64,000 nucleotides of DNA from Azospirillum brasilense (GTDB lineage: Bacteria > Pseudomonadota > Alphaproteobacteria > Azospirillales > Azospirillaceae), in contig NZ_QLKQ01000003.1 of the NCBI RefSeq assembly GCF_003349955.1, positions 1 through 64,000 of the forward strand, in the 5' to 3' direction. This document shows positions 16,966 through 25,661 of the stretch, one piece after another (the stretch's first letter is position 1; each line of letters begins with the position of its first letter). The position numbers and the translations under genes are program-made. The notes under the pieces were generated by a model. The model saw nothing but the letters and a program-made list of their open reading frames with translations. It made no database searches and had not been told where the DNA came from.

Positions 16966-17994
16966 ATGATGAAGCGACTCGCCTCCACCGCCCTGACCCT
17001 TCTTGTGGCCGCTCTGGGTGGCGGGCTGTTCGCCCTCGCGGGGCTTCCCGCGGCGTGGCTGATGGGGGCGATGGCCGCGGTGGCCGGCGGGGCGCTCGGC
17101 GGGTTGACCCTGCGCCTGCCCTCCCCGCTCGGCAGCGCCGCCTTCGTTCTTCTGGGCATCTCCATGGGCGCCGGTGTGACCCCGGACACGCTGCACCAGA
17201 TGGCCTCCTGGCCGCTCAGCATGGCGCTGCTCGCCGGATCGGTGATGGCCTGCCTGTACGCCTGCTCGGCGTGGCTGGAGCGGGTGCACCGCTGGGACCC
17301 GGCGACCGCGCGCTACGCCGCCGTTCCCGGCGCGCTGGGCGCCGTTCTGGTGCTGGCGGCGGAAAGCCGGGCCGACCTGCCGCGGGTGGCGCTGGCGCAG
17401 AGTCTGAGGCTGTTCGTCCTGGTCGCCGCCATGCCCTGGCTTCTCGATCTGGTGTCGTCCACCCCCGGCCTGCCGCCCCGCCCTGCGCTCTCCGACCCGG
17501 CGGGCGCCCTGCCCGAGCTGGCGCTGCTGGTCGGGGCCAGCGCCCTGGCCGGCCTGCTGTTCCAGACGCTGCGCGTGCCCGGCGGGGTGCTCCTCGGCGC
17601 CATGCTGGGGAGCGCGCTGTTGCACGGCAGCGGTCTCGTGGATCACCGGTTGCCGGGATGGCTGCTCAACGCGGGGTTCGTGGTGACGGGGGCGCTGATC
17701 GGGTCGCGCTTCGCCGGGGTCACGCTGGCGTCCCTGCGGGCCGCGCTGCGCCCCTCGCTGGAGAGCGTGGCGCTGGCGCTCGTCCTGTCCTCAATCTTCG
17801 CCTGGGCGGGAGGCTGGCTGCTCGGCCTCCCCTTCGGCCAGCTCTGGCTCGCCTACGCGCCGGGCGGGGTGGAGGCGATGACCATCGTGGCCTTCGTACT
17901 CGGCCTCGACACCGCCTTCGTCGGCACGCACCATGTCGTGCGCTTCGCCGGGCTGGGCTTCCTGGCCCGCTGGTGGCAGCCCCGGCGCGGCTGA
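16966..17994 (+). CDS. AbrB-family membrane protein (duplicated AbrB transporter domain)
   Basis: A 342-residue polytopic protein with ten or so hydrophobic helices in two repeated halves. Each half has a Gly-rich pattern such as [21 protein letters not shown] (about residues 25-45) and [20 protein letters not shown] (about 203-222). Proteins with this layout are often labelled 'ammonia monooxygenase' or 'AbrB regulator', but the sequence shows a membrane transporter-like protein of unknown substrate. Tandem ATG codons at 16966 and 16969 are possible starts. The gene is divergent from the isomerase-AEC operon, with 213 bp between them. Confidence 0.8.
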   Translation: MMKRLASTALTLLVAALGGGLFALAGLPAAWLMGAMAAVAGGALGGLTLRLPSPLGSAAFVLLGISMGAGVTPDTLHQMASWPLSMALLAGSVMACLYACSAWLERVHRWDPATARYAAVPGALGAVLVLAAESRADLPRVALAQSLRLFVLVAAMPWLLDLVSSTPGLPPRPALSDPAGALPELALLVGASALAGLLFQTLRVPGGVLLGAMLGSALLHGSGLVDHRLPGWLLNAGFVVTGALIGSRFAGVTLASLRAALRPSLESVALALVLSSIFAWAGGWLLGLPFGQLWLAYAPGGVEAMTIVAFVLGLDTAFVGTHHVVRFAGLGFLARWWQPRRG

Positions 17995-18098
17995 CCGCGC
18001 CGGATGTGCGGCAGGCCGTCGAGTTCGCCGCCTCGAACCGTCGGCAGCATTCCTCCCGTGGCCTCCGGAAGCACGGCGCGGTCCGCCTGCCTCGACTT

Positions 18099-18137
18099 CG
18101 CTCATTCAAGCCATGGGCTTTCCGGCGCGAATGAGCG
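18099..18137. terminator. Bidirectional hairpin between convergent genes
   Basis: CGCTCATTC (18099-18107) pairs with GAATGAGCG (18129-18137), and a nested AAGCC/GGCTT stem lies inside. It sits between the AbrB-like gene (ends 17994) and the beta-helix gene (ends 18161). No T-run follows, so its efficiency as an intrinsic terminator is uncertain. Confidence 0.5.
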
Positions 18138-18160
18138 AGGCCGAAGCTTACGTCAGCGCT

Positions 18161-20995
18161 TTACGCCGCGTGGCTCAGCAGCCACGGATCGGCGTGGTCG
18201 AGCAGCGGGTCGAAGCCGGCGGCATCGGCCAGGGCGACGCCATACAGGCTGTTCGCGGCGACCGACGTGTCGGCCACGGCCGCCGGAGCGGCGGCAACCT
18301 GCTGAGCCGCGACGTGGCTCCACACGCTGTCCATCCCGGCGTCGAGCGCCAGGGGCGCGGCCTCGCCGACCGGGGTGGCCGAGGGGAAGAAGCTCTTGTC
18401 GGCGTCCACCACCAGCGTGCCGTTCCACCACAGACCGGACTGGCCCTTGACCACGTCCTTGCCGTCCAGCGCGCCCTTGTCGTAAGTGACGATGGCGTCG
18501 GTTGGCAGGACGGACTTGCCGTTGATGGTGACCTTGTTGACGAACAGGCTGCGGTCCTGCCCGTTCACCACGGCGTCGTTGTCGTACTGGATCTGCACCT
18601 TGTGCGCCTGATCGGCGCTCAGGCTGGTGATGAAGCTGTAATCCTTGGCGGCGGTGCCGACGACGCCCTCGCCGACCTTCTGGCCGTCCACCAGCAGGTT
18701 GAAGTGGGCGTTCACCCCGCCGGCCGCGGCACCGGAGGCGTTGACGGTGATCGTCGTGCTGCTGGGACCGCCCTGCGGCAGCGTGCCGGCCGCGGGGAAC
18801 TCCTTCGCCGGGGCGTCGACCACCAGCGTGCCGCCCCACCACATGGACGACTGGCCCTTGACCACGTCCTTGCCGTCCAGCGCCCCCTTGTCGTAGGTGA
18901 CGATGCCGTCCGTCGGGTTGTGGGCGGTGCCGTTGATGGTGATCTTGTTGACGAACAGGTTGCGGTCCTGGCCGTTCACGAAACCGTCGTTGTCGTACTG
19001 GATCTGCACCTTGTGCGGCTGCCCGGCCGTCAGGTTGGTGGTGAAGCTGTAATCCTTCGCCGCCGTGCCGACCATGGCGTCGCCGATGGCCTTGCCGTCC
19101 ACCAGCAGCTTGAAATGCGCGTTCACCCCGCCCGCGGCGGAGCCGAAGGCGTTGACCTTGATCGTCGTGACGCTGGCCGTGGGCGTCGTCGGGACGGTGG
19201 GCGTGGTCGTCGTGTCCACCGCGAAGCCGGCGGACGCCCCGGCCTTGCCCGCGTTGCCGGCGAGGTCGGTGTAGCTGCCGGCCTTCACCGCCACGCTGGC
19301 GTCGGTGATCTTCGTGTCGGAGGACGGCGTGAAGACGGCGGTGTAGGTGGAGGTGTCCACCGTCTTGAAGCCGCTCAGCGTGCCGCCCTTCACCGCGGTG
19401 TCGGCCAGCGCGAAGTCCTTCACCGCCTCGCTGAAGGCGAAGGTGACGAGCGGCGCCTCGCCCTTGGTCACGCTGGTGTCGGCGATGGTCACCTTGACCG
19501 TGGGCGGCGTGGTGTCGGTTGCGGCGGGCGGCGACGTCGGAGCGGGCGGGTTGGTCGGGCTGGTGGGGGTGACGGTCGTCCAGCCGGCGGTGGAGGGGTA
19601 GGCCTGGGACAGGGTCGAATGCTCGTCCTGCGTGGTCGCGTTCATGTAGGCGGACCAGGTGTCGCCTTCCGGGAAGTCGCCCCAGCGCCAGCGGTCGCCG
19701 TCCGGCATGTAGTAGGTGTTGTTGTCCCACACGTTGCCGCCGTTGAGCATGCCGGCCTCGTTGTAATCCGCCACGCCGCCCGACTGGCCGTTGCCGTCCT
19801 TGGACACGGTGATGTTGTCGTGGATCTTGTTGTTCGTGGTGGTGTAGGTGCCGAATTCCCCGGCGCCGCGATCCTGCTGGATCATCACGATGCCGTTGGC
19901 GCCCTTGACCCCGGTGATGTCGATCTTGTTGCCGTAGGCCTCGACCTTCTGGGAGTTCTGGATCTGGATCGCGCCCCCCCACAGCCAGCCTTCGGCCTGC
20001 GGCTCGAAGCCGTTCCCGACCAGAACGTTGTTGCGGATGACGGCGTCGTAGCTGATCTCGTGCGTGATGCCGCCGCCGCTGTTGCCGACCACGACGTTGT
20101 TTTCATAGAGAGCGCCGACGTTGTCGATGTCGGTCCACAGACCGAAGCCCGTGTTGTCGTGCGAGTAGTTGCCGCGGACCACAAGGTCGGTCGTGTAGGC
20201 GAACTTGGTGCCGCCGCCTTCCCAGAACACGTCGATGCCGGACCAGGCGCCGTTGCGCGCGATCTCGTTGCCCTCGACCAGGATCTTGGCCCCGGCGCCG
20301 CCCAGGCCCATCTCGCCGTTGTCGTGGACATAGTTGCCGATGAACTTGCTGCCGTCCTGCGCCGTGGCGCCGACCGCGTAGTTCAGCCGCAGCTCGTTGT
20401 TCTGGATGGTCCAGCCCACGTCGCCCTGGATGGCGCCGTGCTGCACCGGCGGGGCGTATTTCTCGATGACGAGGTTCTTGATCGTCACGTTGTCGGCGGT
20501 GCCGCTAAAGGCATGGGCCGTCACGCCGGCCTCGACCTTGTGCCCCGCCGGGTTGTCGCCGATGTAGATCTTGTCGGCGTTGTAATCGAAGTAGAAGGTC
20601 CCCGGCTTCAGCTTCGACAGCGCATCCACCGGAGTGAGCGGCTTGTCGTCGACATAGACGGTGTCCGGATAGCCGCCGCGCATCGCATCGGGGCTAGCCT
20701 TGTCCGTTTCACGGCGCTCGCCCTGCTGCGTCTGCCCACCGATCACCCAGCGCCCCGCGCTTTCCTGGGTGAAGCCGGTCAGCAGCTTCGACCCGTTCAG
20801 CACGGCGCCCTCGGCCCCGATGAAGGCCTGGTTGTCCTTGGGGGTGATCGACTGGAGACGATACTCGCCCGGCTGCAACCAGAAGGTCGCGCCAGCGGGA
20901 GCGCCATTGACGATGGACTGGATGTTGGCGCCCGGTGCTATGACGATCGCACCAGCGGGGGCCGTCAGCGTCTGAGGTCCGTACAGGTTGGCCAT
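18161..20995 (-). CDS. Large secreted parallel beta-helix protein with Ig-like and two carbohydrate-binding (CBM60-like) domains
   Basis: A 944-residue modular protein. Residues about 15-480 form a right-handed parallel beta-helix with the classic start (GANIQSIVNGAPAGATFWLQPGEYRL) and many Asn-rich coils. A Pro/Thr-rich linker follows to about 495. A bacterial Ig-like domain covers about 497-595 (TPPTVKVTIADTSVTKGEAP onwards). Two tandem domains, about 608-715 and 746-865, resemble Ca-dependent xylan-binding CBM60 modules (pattern TIxVNAxGxAAGGVNAHFxLLVDG). There is no N-terminal signal peptide; the Ala/Asp/Leu-rich C-terminus (ending DPLLDHADPWLLSHAA) looks like a type I secretion signal. 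It probably binds or cleaves plant cell-wall or self-made polysaccharide. No transporter for it is in the window. Confidence 0.8.
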   Translation of the reverse strand: MANLYGPQTLTAPAGAIVIAPGANIQSIVNGAPAGATFWLQPGEYRLQSITPKDNQAFIGAEGAVLNGSKLLTGFTQESAGRWVIGGQTQQGERRETDKASPDAMRGGYPDTVYVDDKPLTPVDALSKLKPGTFYFDYNADKIYIGDNPAGHKVEAGVTAHAFSGTADNVTIKNLVIEKYAPPVQHGAIQGDVGWTIQNNELRLNYAVGATAQDGSKFIGNYVHDNGEMGLGGAGAKILVEGNEIARNGAWSGIDVFWEGGGTKFAYTTDLVVRGNYSHDNTGFGLWTDIDNVGALYENNVVVGNSGGGITHEISYDAVIRNNVLVGNGFEPQAEGWLWGGAIQIQNSQKVEAYGNKIDITGVKGANGIVMIQQDRGAGEFGTYTTTNNKIHDNITVSKDGNGQSGGVADYNEAGMLNGGNVWDNNTYYMPDGDRWRWGDFPEGDTWSAYMNATTQDEHSTLSQAYPSTAGWTTVTPTSPTNPPAPTSPPAATDTTPPTVKVTIADTSVTKGEAPLVTFAFSEAVKDFALADTAVKGGTLSGFKTVDTSTYTAVFTPSSDTKITDASVAVKAGSYTDLAGNAGKAGASAGFAVDTTTTPTVPTTPTASVTTIKVNAFGSAAGGVNAHFKLLVDGKAIGDAMVGTAAKDYSFTTNLTAGQPHKVQIQYDNDGFVNGQDRNLFVNKITINGTAHNPTDGIVTYDKGALDGKDVVKGQSSMWWGGTLVVDAPAKEFPAAGTLPQGGPSSTTITVNASGAAAGGVNAHFNLLVDGQKVGEGVVGTAAKDYSFITSLSADQAHKVQIQYDNDAVVNGQDRSLFVNKVTINGKSVLPTDAIVTYDKGALDGKDVVKGQSGLWWNGTLVVDADKSFFPSATPVGEAAPLALDAGMDSVWSHVAAQQVAAAPAAVADTSVAANSLYGVALADAAGFDPLLDHADPWLLSHAA
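18400..19171 (-). repeat. Tandem duplication encoding the two carbohydrate-binding modules
   Basis: Two blocks (about 18820-19171 and 18400-18757) encode similar domains with the shared phrases VQIQYDND, VTYDKGALDGKDVVKGQS and WW(G/N)GTLVVDA. The DNA is also similar, pointing to an internal duplication within the beta-helix gene. The protein-level resemblance is high but not identical (for example NGTAHNPTDG versus NGKSVLPTDA). Confidence 0.75.
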
Positions 20996-21310
20996 GTGTC
21001 AATGCTCTCTTAAGATGTTGTCTTCTGGTATGAGTTCTTCGGCGTTTTCGCCCTTTGGCATAGGCAACTACTACCAATTTGGATGAATCGCCCGGCGAGG
21101 CATTTTTGTGAGATTCCCCGGTATCCTTGGCGAAGACTCCGGGAAGTCTTTGTTTTCAAAAAAGGAATCTTCCGCTTATCAAGAATCCGAAAAGAGGACG
21201 GAAACTTTCGCTTGCGGCCTCTTGTGCGCGTGCAAGCGCCGCGTCATCCGCTGGACGACGGCGCAAGCCCCCAAGGGCGTCAGAAACGGGATATCAAAAA
21301 CGCGGAGGGA
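20996..21310 (-). promoter_or_regulatory. Upstream region of the large beta-helix gene
   Basis: A 315-bp gene-free stretch between the beta-helix start and the LysR gene's stop. It is AT-rich near 21150-21210 and holds the small hairpin AAGACT/AGTCTT at 21131-21148. The promoter of the beta-helix gene must lie here, but I cannot point to clear -35/-10 boxes. Confidence 0.4.
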
Positions 21311-22330
21311 TCAGTCGCCGCCGAACTGGCGGTCGACCCACTCGCCCACCGCCACCGGATCGAAACGCAGGTCGAGCGGAATGCCGGCGATGGCGGCGCG
21401 GCAATGCTCGATGAAGGCGCGCTCCGCCCGGTTCATCTTGGCGGCGGGGTTCCACAACAGATGGATGTCCACCGGCGCCACCCCCTCCTCCGGCGGCAGC
21501 GGCCACAGCAGACCATCGCGCACGTCGCGCTCCGCCACATGGCGGGGCAGCGGCCCGATCCCCAGCCCGACGGAGATCATCCGCCGCACCTCGTCCAGAT
21601 TGACCGAGGCGCCGACGATCCGGCTCTCGATCCCCTCCTGCGCGCGGAAGACGGCCAGCGGCGACAGCACCCCGCCGATCTGGTCGGAGGTGAAGGAGAC
21701 GAACCCCTCGCTGCGCAGGTCGCTGAGCGTCAGGCCGGTGCGGCCGAACAGATGATGCCGCGGCCCGCAATAGAGACGGTAGATCTGACGGGCGAACAGG
21801 GCGTGCTCGACCAGCGGCGGCGGCTCCCGCATCAGGCAGAGGCCGAGCGAGCCGGTCTTCTGCTGGATCGCCATGTGGACGTCGGCGCTCGCCATCACGT
21901 CCAGCCGGAAGGTCACCTGCGGGTGGGTGGCGTGGAAACGCTCAAGCAGGGCGTCGAACAGCAGCGACTGGATCCGGCTGGCCAGCAGGATTCGGATGTG
22001 GCCGGAAATCTCCTCGCGGATGTCGCGCATCAGAACGGCGAAGCGGGAAATGTTGCCGTAGATCTCCAGCACCTCGGCGTAGATGATCTCGCCCGCTTCG
22101 GTCACCCGGAAGCGGCCCTGCCCGCGCTCGATCAGGCTGCGGCCGATCTGGTCCTCCAGCCGCTTCAGGGCCTGGGACACCGCCGGCTGGGTCAGCCCCA
22201 GGCGCTGCGCCGCGCGGGTCAGCCCCTGCTCCTGCACGATCACCATGAAGGTGCGCAGCAGGTTCCAGTCCAGCTGGTGGCCCAGCCGTTCCAGGTCGCG
22301 CGCCGTCATCGGGGGAAATCCCATCGCCAT
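21311..22330 (-). CDS. LysR-family transcriptional regulator
   Basis: A 339-residue regulator. The winged helix-turn-helix at about residues 21-80 reads WNLLRTFMVIVQEQGLTRAAQRLGLTQPAVSQALKRLEDQIG in the DNA-binding region, split here for length by its recognition helix TQPAVSQALKRLE. A periplasmic-binding-protein-like effector domain covers the rest (from about 110). It starts 215 bp from the divergent M20 deacylase gene, the usual LysR arrangement, so it probably controls the deacylase/ABC-transporter cassette and responds to its substrate. ATG codons at 22330, 22324 and 22306 are all possible starts. Confidence 0.9.
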   Translation of the reverse strand: MAMGFPPMTARDLERLGHQLDWNLLRTFMVIVQEQGLTRAAQRLGLTQPAVSQALKRLEDQIGRSLIERGQGRFRVTEAGEIIYAEVLEIYGNISRFAVLMRDIREEISGHIRILLASRIQSLLFDALLERFHATHPQVTFRLDVMASADVHMAIQQKTGSLGLCLMREPPPLVEHALFARQIYRLYCGPRHHLFGRTGLTLSDLRSEGFVSFTSDQIGGVLSPLAVFRAQEGIESRIVGASVNLDEVRRMISVGLGIGPLPRHVAERDVRDGLLWPLPPEEGVAPVDIHLLWNPAAKMNRAERAFIEHCRAAIAGIPLDLRFDPVAVGEWVDRQFGGD

Positions 22331-22332
22331 AA

Positions 22333-22358
22333 ATCCTGCTTATGTCGGCAATGAGGAT
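22333..22358. promoter_or_regulatory. Inverted repeat, candidate LysR operator
   Basis: ATCCT (22333-22337) and AGGAT (22354-22358) flank 16 bp in the LysR/M20 divergent region, next to the LysR start codon. The dyad, with the flanking AT-rich bases, fits an autoregulatory LysR site (T-N11-A-type sites are usual), but the match is short. The rest of 22359-22545 shows no other clear motif. Confidence 0.35.
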
Positions 22359-22545
22359 TATCGATTTGGCGGAGGATGAGAAGCTGAATTGTAATACGCC
22401 TGTCGTCAGCGGTCGATCCCCGGCAACGCCCAACCGGGCAAAACCAGGGTCATAGTCCGAAAGTCGAAATCACCACAGTTTCTTTCCGGTGATTTGCCGA
22501 CCCACACGGACGACTGCGCGGCGGAGTGGTAAGAACGGAGTCGTC

Positions 22546-23859
22546 ATGCCCGCATCCCACGAGGGTGAGCGGAGCATTGCAGCCGTGGACCGGGATGCGA
22601 TCCTGGGCGCGGTCGCGGCGCTGCGCGAGGATGGAGTGCGCCTGCTGTCCGATCTGGTCCGGAGCCCCAGCCTGCTGGGGCAGGAAGGCCCGGCGCAGGA
22701 TCTGATGGAACGGATCTTCCGGGACATGGGCCTGGAGGTGGACCGCTTCGCCATCGACGAGGAAGCGCTGAAGGCCCAGCCCGGCTGGTCCCCCTCGCTG
22801 ATCTCCTACGAGGGCCGCGAGAACGTCGTCGGCGTCCACACGCCCCGGCGGGCGACCGGCAAGTCGCTGATCCTGAACGGCCACATCGACGTGGTGCCGA
22901 CCGGGCCGGAGGAGCTGTGGTCCGCCCCGCCCTTCGAGCCGGTGGTCCGCGACGGCCGCCTCTACGGGCGCGGCGCCGGCGACATGAAGGCGGGCATCGC
23001 CGCCTATGTGATGGCCTTCAAGGCGCTGAAAAGCCTGGGCGTCCAGCCCGCCGCCCCGGTCTATCTGCAGTCGGTGGTCGAGGAGGAATGCACCGGCAAC
23101 GGCGCGCTCGCCTGCGTCGCCCGCGGCTACAAGGCCGACGCCGCGGTGATCCCGGAGCCCTTCAACCACACGCTCCAGATCGCCCAGGTCGGCGTGATCC
23201 GCTGCGAGCTGGAGGTGACCGGCCGCCCCGCCCATGTGCTGGACACCGGCGCCGGGCTGAACGCCATCGAGGCGGCCTTCCGCGTGCTCAAGCATCTGAA
23301 GGCGCTGGAGTCGGCCTGGAACCACCCCGACGGGCGGCATCCCGCCTACGCGCACCATCACCACCCCTACAACCTGAACGTCGGGCACATCGACGGCGGC
23401 GAGTGGGCGTCCTCCGTCCCCACCCGCTGCCGGATGGAGCTGCGCTTCGGCTTCCCGCCGGGCCGCGCCGCCGCCGAGGTCAGCGCCGAGATCGAGCGCG
23501 CGGTGGCCGAGGCCTGCCGCGGCGACTCCGACCTCAAGGGGATCGACGCCCGCGTCATCTTCCGCGGCTTCCAGGCGGAGGGCTGCACCCTGGACCCCGA
23601 TCACCCGATGCTGGAGGCGCTGGACGCCGCCCACCGGTCGATCTTCGGGAGCCCGGCGCCGAAGCTGGCCCAGACCTGCACCACCGACGTCCGAAACTTC
23701 GTCCTGTACGGCGACACGCCGGCCACCTGCTACGGCCCGGAGGCGGAGCGCATCCACGGCATCGACGAGTCCGTCTCGCTCGACAGCGTGGCGAAGGTCA
23801 CCGCCGTGCTCGCCCTGTTCATGGCCGACTGGTGCGGCCTCGAATCCATCGATCCATAA
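22546..23859 (+). CDS. M20-family deacylase (ArgE/DapE-like)
   Basis: A 437-residue zinc-dependent amide hydrolase. The first zinc motif is LILNGHIDVVP (His near residue 109) with the bridging Asp in GRGAGDMKAG (about 144-153). The catalytic Glu pair lies in SVVEEECTGNG (about 175-185). Zinc ligands also come from IPEPFNHTLQI (about 204-214), and the dimerisation domain starts near VTGRPAHVLDTGAG (about 225-238). The family removes acyl groups from N-acyl amino acids or diamines. ATG 22546 was chosen as the first good start after the divergent control region. It heads the cassette whose ABC transporter follows, so it probably acts on the imported compound. Confidence 0.85.
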   Translation: MPASHEGERSIAAVDRDAILGAVAALREDGVRLLSDLVRSPSLLGQEGPAQDLMERIFRDMGLEVDRFAIDEEALKAQPGWSPSLISYEGRENVVGVHTPRRATGKSLILNGHIDVVPTGPEELWSAPPFEPVVRDGRLYGRGAGDMKAGIAAYVMAFKALKSLGVQPAAPVYLQSVVEEECTGNGALACVARGYKADAAVIPEPFNHTLQIAQVGVIRCELEVTGRPAHVLDTGAGLNAIEAAFRVLKHLKALESAWNHPDGRHPAYAHHHHPYNLNVGHIDGGEWASSVPTRCRMELRFGFPPGRAAAEVSAEIERAVAEACRGDSDLKGIDARVIFRGFQAEGCTLDPDHPMLEALDAAHRSIFGSPAPKLAQTCTTDVRNFVLYGDTPATCYGPEAERIHGIDESVSLDSVAKVTAVLALFMADWCGLESIDP

Positions 23860-23900
23860 CGGTCGCGTGACGAGAACCAATCAATAAGGGGGCTTCAGAC

Positions 23901-25511
23901 ATGAGCAATCGTTTGCGTCACTTTCGTCAAACCCTGACCGCCGCGGCGCTGGCCGCTGCGTTGGCGGCGCCGCTGGCGCTGACCGTGCCCGGCGTCGCCG
24001 TGGCGCAGGAGCGCGGCGGCACGATGAACATCATCGTCCAGCCCGAGCCGCCGATCCTGGTGCTGGCTCTCAACCAGCAGGGTCCGACGCAGACGGTCGC
24101 CGGCAAGATCTACCAGGGCCTGCTGACCTTCGGCTTCGACCTGAAGCCGCAGCCGGAACTGGCGGAAAGCTGGGAAGTCTCGCCCGACGGCAAGGTCTAC
24201 ACCTTCAAGCTGGTGAAGAACGCCAAGTGGCACGACGGCAAGCCCTTCACCGCCCACGACGTGGTCTTCTCCACCTCCAAGCTGCTGATGGAGACCCACC
24301 CGCGCGCCCGCGCCACCTTCTCCAAGTGCGAGAAGATCGAGGCGCTGGACGATCACACCGTCCAGTTCACGCTGAAGGAGCCGTTCGGCCCGTTCCTTCA
24401 GGCCTTCGAGGTGTCGTCGGCCCCGATGATGCCCAAGCACATCTATGACGGCACCGACTACAAGGCCAACCCGGCCAACGCCACCCCGATCGGCACCGGC
24501 CCCTTCAAGTTCAAGGAGTGGAACAAGGGCTCCTACATCCACCTCGTCCGCAACGACGAGTATTGGAAGGCCGGCAAGCCCTATCTGGACGACATCTATT
24601 TCCGGGTGATCCCCGACGCCGCCTCGCGCGCCGTCGCCGTGGAGCAGGGCACCGTCCAGCAGACCCAGTTCAACGACATCGAGACCTTCGACGTCCCGCG
24701 CCTGAAGGGCCTGCCCAACGTCGAGATGACGACCAAGGGTTACGAGTTCTTCGCGCCGCTGTCCTGGATCGAGATCAACACGCGCAACAAGCCGCTGGAC
24801 GACAAGCGCTTCCGGCAGGCGATGATGCACGCCATCGACCGCAAGTTCATCCGCGACAAGATCTGGTTCGGCCTCGGCCGCCCGGCCACCGGCCCGGTGA
24901 ACTCGGTCACCCGCTTCTTCGAGCCGAACGTCCGCAAGTACGACTTCGACCCGAAGAAGGCCGAAGCGCTGCTTGAGGAGGCCGGCTACAAGAAGGGCGC
25001 CGACGGCACGCGCGCCAAGGTCCGCCTGCTCGTCATGCCCTACGGCGAGACCTGGACCCGTCTGGGCGAGTATGTGAAACAGGCGATGAAGCGCGTCGGC
25101 GTCGACGTGACGCTGGAGACCACCGACGCCGCCGGCTGGGTCAACCGCGTGTCCAACTGGGACTACGACCTGTCCTTCAACTTCGTCTACCAGTACGGCG
25201 ACCCGGCGCTCGGCGTGACGCGCACCTACGTCTCGGACAACATCCGCAAGGGCGTGATGTTCTCCAACACCATGGGCTATTCCAACCCCGAGGTGGACAA
25301 GCTGTTCGCCCAGGCCGCCCAGACCAACAAGGACGAGGAGCGTCAGCAGCTCTACTCCGCCGCCCAGAAGATCCTGGTCGAGGACGTGCCGGTCGCCTGG
25401 CTGCTGGAGATGGAATTCCCGACCTTCGTGGACAAGCGCTTCAAGAACGCCGTCACGACCGCCATCGGCGTGAACGAGAGCTACGACAGCGTCTACATGG
25501 TCAAGAAGTAA
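23901..25511 (+). CDS. ABC transporter periplasmic substrate-binding protein (peptide/nickel-type, SBP_bac_5)
   Basis: A 536-residue family 5 binding protein with a Sec signal peptide: basic RLRHFRQ, hydrophobic Ala/Leu core, and probable cleavage after VAVAQ-E region (about residue 35). The mature part shows the family landmarks LTFGFDLKPQPELAESW (about 75-91), FKLVKNAKWHDGKPFTAHDV (about 102-121) and GTGPFKFKEW (about 198-207). Such proteins bind oligopeptides, opines, or other bulky polar solutes. An AAGGGGG site precedes ATG 23901. It lies between the deacylase and the permease genes, so it should capture the deacylase substrate or a related conjugate. Confidence 0.9.
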   Translation: MSNRLRHFRQTLTAAALAAALAAPLALTVPGVAVAQERGGTMNIIVQPEPPILVLALNQQGPTQTVAGKIYQGLLTFGFDLKPQPELAESWEVSPDGKVYTFKLVKNAKWHDGKPFTAHDVVFSTSKLLMETHPRARATFSKCEKIEALDDHTVQFTLKEPFGPFLQAFEVSSAPMMPKHIYDGTDYKANPANATPIGTGPFKFKEWNKGSYIHLVRNDEYWKAGKPYLDDIYFRVIPDAASRAVAVEQGTVQQTQFNDIETFDVPRLKGLPNVEMTTKGYEFFAPLSWIEINTRNKPLDDKRFRQAMMHAIDRKFIRDKIWFGLGRPATGPVNSVTRFFEPNVRKYDFDPKKAEALLEEAGYKKGADGTRAKVRLLVMPYGETWTRLGEYVKQAMKRVGVDVTLETTDAAGWVNRVSNWDYDLSFNFVYQYGDPALGVTRTYVSDNIRKGVMFSNTMGYSNPEVDKLFAQAAQTNKDEERQQLYSAAQKILVEDVPVAWLLEMEFPTFVDKRFKNAVTTAIGVNESYDSVYMVKK

Positions 25512-25524
25512 GAAAAGGGAGCGG

Positions 25525-25641
25525 TTGCCCCCACCCTTCCCGCGGCTCGCGCCGCGGGCCCCTTCCCTCCCCCGCTGTCGCAGGAGAGGGAGGTCAATCC
25601 CCTCCCCTGCGACAGCGGGGGAGGGTTAGGGAGGGGGCAAC
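25525..25641. repeat. Short palindromic intergenic repeat, copy 2
   Basis: A 117-bp element with inverted termini TTGCCCCC and GGGGGCAA, and internal stems CCGCGGC/GCCGCGG, CCCCGCTGTCGC/GCGACAGCGGGG. It sits inside the ABC transporter operon, between the binding protein and the first permease gene, where it could cause partial termination or stabilise the upstream mRNA and raise the binding-protein level. It resembles 14961-15050. Confidence 0.8.
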
Positions 25642-25661
25642 ACGCACCCGGGAGTGACAAC

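Noticed and set aside
17933..21013. Plus-strand open frame of 1026 codons opposite the beta-helix gene
   Set aside because: The minus-strand protein has recognisable beta-helix, Ig and CBM domains; the plus-strand translation is Val/Asp/Gly/His-rich without motifs.
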